Shown here: positions 61,646-64,000 of the stretch, piece after piece
Numbering within the stretch: the stretch's first letter is position 1
Layout: each line of letters opens with the position of its first letter
Assembly: GCF_001936255.1 (NCBI RefSeq)
Contig: NZ_CP013704.1
Coordinates: 806,001-870,000 of the forward strand
From: Borrelia anserina Es
GTDB lineage: Bacteria > Spirochaetota > Spirochaetia > Borreliales > Borreliaceae
Direction: 5' to 3'
DNA: 64,000 nt
Program-made: the position numbers and the translations under genes
The notes under the pieces: generated by a model
What the model saw: the letters and a program-made list of their open reading frames with translations, nothing else
The model's database searches: none
What the model was told of the DNA's origin: nothing

Positions 61646-62005
61646 TTATTCAATAATTATGTTATTTATTATGTTTATATCTTTGCTAAAGATGTATCCT
61701 TTTTTACCTTTATATGTTGCTAATATCCATTTACCTTTAATTCCGTGTTTTTCTGTGCTTTGCATGATTTTTTTGATTTTTACTATTTCATCTTTTCTGA
61801 TTATTGTCAGATAATCGTAATCGGTATTGTCTATTTTAGGTTTTTTATTTAAAAGGACATAATTTTTTGTTATGATTCCTACTTTTCTTGAAAATCCTAA
61901 GATGCTGCTTTTGGGTAATTTGCATTCTTTTATTAAGGGAATTTCTAAGTTCTTGTTGCATGTTAAAAACATTATAGAAATTAAGGATAGCAATTTTATT
62001 TTCAT
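61646..62005 (-). CDS. Small lipoprotein with SH3-like domain
   Basis: The 119-residue protein has a short signal sequence ending in a lipobox (ISIMFLTC, Cys at about residue 16). The mature part looks like a bacterial SH3 domain: GIITKNYVLLNKKPKID, then DYLTIIRKDEIVKIKKIMQ and GKWILATYKGKKGYIFSKDI. SH3b domains commonly bind peptidoglycan or cell-wall peptides, so a periplasmic anchor is a reasonable guess. It is a single minus-strand gene, divergent from the barrel-like gene at 62082. Confidence 0.7.
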   Translation of the reverse strand: MKIKLLSLISIMFLTCNKNLEIPLIKECKLPKSSILGFSRKVGIITKNYVLLNKKPKIDNTDYDYLTIIRKDEIVKIKKIMQSTEKHGIKGKWILATYKGKKGYIFSKDINIINNIIIE

Positions 62006-62023
62006 AATTTGTGTTTGTGTTAC

Positions 62024-62053
62024 TTGATATACAGTTGTATATAATAATATAAT
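62024..62053 (+). promoter_or_regulatory. sigma-70 promoter of the 62082 gene
   Basis: TTGATA (62024-62029), 18 bases, TATAAT (62048-62053). The start would be near 62060, and AAGGA precedes the ATG at 62082. Confidence 0.5.
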
Positions 62054-62081
62054 GTTTTTTTAGAAAGTTTAAGGATTTTCA

Positions 62082-62630
62082 ATGAAAAGATGTATTTTTT
62101 TATTGTTTCTATTGTTTCCTTCAAGTGACTTAATATTTGCATATCCATTGTCTTTTGGAGGGGGGATTTCTTATCAGTTCACTAATTATGCTAGTAAGGA
62201 CAATATAAGTGATTCTGCAGTAACTTATAGTAGAGTAGATAATGGGATAAATTTGAATTTGTTCTTTGATGTTAATTATCTTATTTTAGATATATCTTAT
62301 AAAGATGCTTTTTTGTCTGGTCATCATAGTAGATATTTTGCTTTTGGATTTTATGGAATTTATCCGATTATTTTTAGGGAATATGTTAGAGTATTGTTTC
62401 CTCTTCTTGGAATTAAATATACGATTGATTTAAGTATTAAGAGAATAAATTTGTTGTTTTTTTCTTTGGGATTTGCTGCAGATCTTTTCGTTCCTGAAGT
62501 TGAAGGGCTTTATATTAGACCTTTATTTATGCTTTCAATTTCACCTACTTCTTTTGCTGTAGAAAGTTTTTCTTCTTTAACAACTGAGATTACGCTTGGA
62601 GTTAATATTGGTTGGAAATTTCTCAGTTAG
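62082..62630 (+). CDS. Exported protein, possible small outer-membrane beta-barrel
   Basis: A 182-residue protein with a signal peptide (MKRCIFLLFLLFPSSDLIFA). The mature part alternates aromatic/hydrophobic and polar residues in strand-length stretches (LSFGGGISYQFTNYA, INLNLFFDVNYLILDISYKDAFLSG, RYFAFGFYGIYPIIF, EITLGVNIGWKFLS). It ends near an aromatic residue, as outer-membrane barrels often do. No family recognised. It is monocistronic, with the next gene convergent and overlapping by eight bases. Confidence 0.6.
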   Translation: MKRCIFLLFLLFPSSDLIFAYPLSFGGGISYQFTNYASKDNISDSAVTYSRVDNGINLNLFFDVNYLILDISYKDAFLSGHHSRYFAFGFYGIYPIIFREYVRVLFPLLGIKYTIDLSIKRINLLFFSLGFAADLFVPEVEGLYIRPLFMLSISPTSFAVESFSSLTTEITLGVNIGWKFLS

Positions 62631-63411
62631 GTAGTTTTATTCCTAAGTGAAAAGGAACGATTCTTTCTTGTCCAAAGATATTAGATGTGGCATTGAGTTT
62701 TTGAGATGAGTTATTTGATTTTGTTACAAGTGTACTTGAACCACCTCCATCTAGGTTAATAGAATTGGTAATACCATAGCTTAGTGAGAGATCTATTGCT
62801 TCATTTAATGAGATACCTTTGCTATTATTAACGCCTCTTCCTTCTACTGTTATTAGATATAGGTGTTTGTTTTTTTGATCAGTACCTATTATTGTTCTTG
62901 GATGTTTATTTTCTTTAAAATTTTTAGTGTATTTTCCATTTTTGATTAGAGGAAAGAAACCACTAAAACCATAATCAGAATTTTTAATCTCATCTTTATT
63001 AGGATTTAATATTATTTGGTTATTCTTGATTATAATTATTCCTCGATCTTTTTTTGCATTGGAGATTATTTTTTTATTATATATATAGAGACCATTAGGG
63101 TAGAACATATTTTCTTTAATCTTATATGGGCTAGTGTTAATGGCAATATCTATTTCGTTAGAAAGTAAGAATTCACTTGTTGTTTGACCTTTAAAGTAAT
63201 AATTATTCTTTTTTTTGTCGTAAATAGGCTTTGAGATTGTGAACTTTAAATTTTCATTTTTTATCTTGACAATAATATAGTTACTTTCTTTGAAAGATCC
63301 TTTAATTATTTTATATCTTGTTCTTATGTCTTCTGGATTGATTGATTCTTGTGCTGAAAAGATGATTAATATCAGAATTAATATTGTTGTTCGTAATGTT
63401 GTTTTATTCAT
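62623..63411 (-). CDS. Secreted phosphodiester glycosidase (NAGPA-like) domain protein
   Basis: The 262-residue protein has a signal peptide (MNKTTLRTTILILILIIFSAQ). The C-terminal half matches the phosphodiester glycosidase (NAGPA, DUF2233) family: HPRTIIGTDQKNKHLYLITVEGRG, then GISLNEAIDLSLSYG and the diagnostic INLDGGGSSTLV. Members remove N-acetylglucosamine or related sugars from phosphodiesters, often in wall metabolism. The substrate in a spirochaete periplasm is unknown. It overlaps the upstream gene on the same strand by eight bases. Confidence 0.85.
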   Translation of the reverse strand: MNKTTLRTTILILILIIFSAQESINPEDIRTRYKIIKGSFKESNYIIVKIKNENLKFTISKPIYDKKKNNYYFKGQTTSEFLLSNEIDIAINTSPYKIKENMFYPNGLYIYNKKIISNAKKDRGIIIIKNNQIILNPNKDEIKNSDYGFSGFFPLIKNGKYTKNFKENKHPRTIIGTDQKNKHLYLITVEGRGVNNSKGISLNEAIDLSLSYGITNSINLDGGGSSTLVTKSNNSSQKLNATSNIFGQERIVPFHLGIKLPN

Positions 63412-63916
63412 TTCTTTTTATTTTATAAGAATAAATACTTTTAGGATAGTTTTTTAAGATTATATTTTTGATCTCTAAAGATATTTTGTCATTTTTTATT
63501 CTTGTAATATTATATAACTGATAGATTATTTTTATGTCTAATTCTTTGTGTTTTTGTAGAAGATTATTGATTTCGTTTTCACTTATGTTTGGTTCATTAA
63601 TTCTAAGTTTTAGTAATAAAATTTCATTTTTTATGTTTTTATCTTTAGGTTTGTTCATTTTGTTTAAAAAGTTATTGGCTTCTTCATATTTCTTTATTTT
63701 AAGTAGATACTTGGCCATAAGTAAATAATAGTATTCTAGGTTTAGATTTTTAATTGCATTTATTGTTTCAAGTTCTTTTGGTAAGTTGTTATTTAGGTTA
63801 TATAACATGTATAGTTTATTTAGTTTTTCAAAATTTTCTTTGGATGTGCCGTATATTGGAATACTTGAGACTATTAGTAGTAAAATTAATAATATTTTAG
63901 ATGGTTTTAAATTCAT
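63404..63916 (-). CDS. Exported TPR-like hypothetical protein
   Basis: A 170-residue protein with a signal peptide (MNLKPSKILLILLLIVSSIPIYG) and helical repeats resembling TPRs (LEYYYLLMAKYLLKIKKYEEANNFLNKM). I do not recognise a specific family. The stop overlaps the glycosidase start by eight bases, so the two are translated from one message and may act together in the periplasm. The 84 bases upstream to the window end contain no visible gene. Confidence 0.65.
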   Translation of the reverse strand: MNLKPSKILLILLLIVSSIPIYGTSKENFEKLNKLYMLYNLNNNLPKELETINAIKNLNLEYYYLLMAKYLLKIKKYEEANNFLNKMNKPKDKNIKNEILLLKLRINEPNISENEINNLLQKHKELDIKIIYQLYNITRIKNDKISLEIKNIILKNYPKSIYSYKIKRNE

Positions 63917-64000
63917 ATAATTTTATTTCAGGTATTATACACTATTTTTGGTTTGAATAGGAAGAATGGAAGAATAAGAAAAAATTTTCCTAATTTCTTC

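Overview
The window is a stretch of very AT-rich spirochaete chromosome. Gene content and order (murG, pdxK, tsaD, rpoS, flagellar rod genes, rplU to obgE, ftsH, tamB/bamA, mutS, nusA/infB, pnp, tgt, murJ, coaBC, murC, miaA) match the right arm of the linear Borrelia/Borreliella chromosome as I know it. Several proteins (for example PNPase and IF2) look clearly diverged from what I remember of B. burgdorferi, so a relapsing-fever-group Borrelia is my best guess. That species-level call is inference. I see no plasmid genes, variable surface antigen cassettes, phage genes, insertion sequences or CRISPR. No stretch longer than 300 bases lacks a gene; the largest gaps are 42214-42488, 9240-9479, 1482-1721 and 6726-6939.

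Layout. 1-9239 is read entirely from the minus strand: a cut-off cvpA-like gene, murG, pdxK, tsaD, a polysaccharide-deacetylase-like protein, rpoS behind a textbook sigma-54 promoter, then flgJ, flgI, an FlgA-like protein, flgG and flgF. 9480-23948 is plus strand: a DUF2147 protein, apt, the rplU-prp-rpmA-obgE-nadD group, an LCP-family protein, rsfS, spoVG, tRNA-Gln, rplY, pth, tilS, ftsH, two exported proteins (one an HtrA-like lipoprotein) and a thymidine-kinase-like protein. A short minus block (23956-25211) holds a secreted protein and tmk. 25290-32716 carries the envelope assembly set tamB-bamA-skp. After a lone minus-strand STAS protein, 33321-52837 is a long plus block: mutS, comF, rimP-nusA-infB-rbfA-truB, rpsO, pnp, a propeller lipoprotein, two LptF/LptG-family permeases, tgt, murJ and a HEAT-repeat protein. 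coaBC (minus) faces away from yhdT-panF. The plus block 55676-61589 follows: rlu, a P-loop/Asp23-like protein, murC, yicC, a cmk-like kinase, rpoZ, miaA and an easily missed 31-residue ribosomal-type protein. The last 2.4 kb holds small secreted or envelope proteins on both strands.

How it fits together. Most genes are housekeeping: translation and tRNA modification, peptidoglycan precursor synthesis and lipid II flipping (murG, murC, murJ), outer-membrane protein biogenesis, salvage of purines, pyrimidines, vitamin B6 and pantothenate (apt, tmk, tdk-like, pdxK, panF/coaBC) in an organism with little biosynthesis, and the periplasmic flagellar rod next to the alternative sigma factor RpoS. 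The best leads beyond routine annotation are: a promoter plus terminator-like hairpin in front of rimP-nusA-infB that looks like an attenuator; a perfect 138-bp tandem copy (147-bp period) in infB; a C-terminal zinc ribbon on NusA; a Prp-type protease gene beside an L27 lacking the cleavable extension; a P-loop/Asp23-like fusion; and the tiny COX24/bS22-like gene after miaA.
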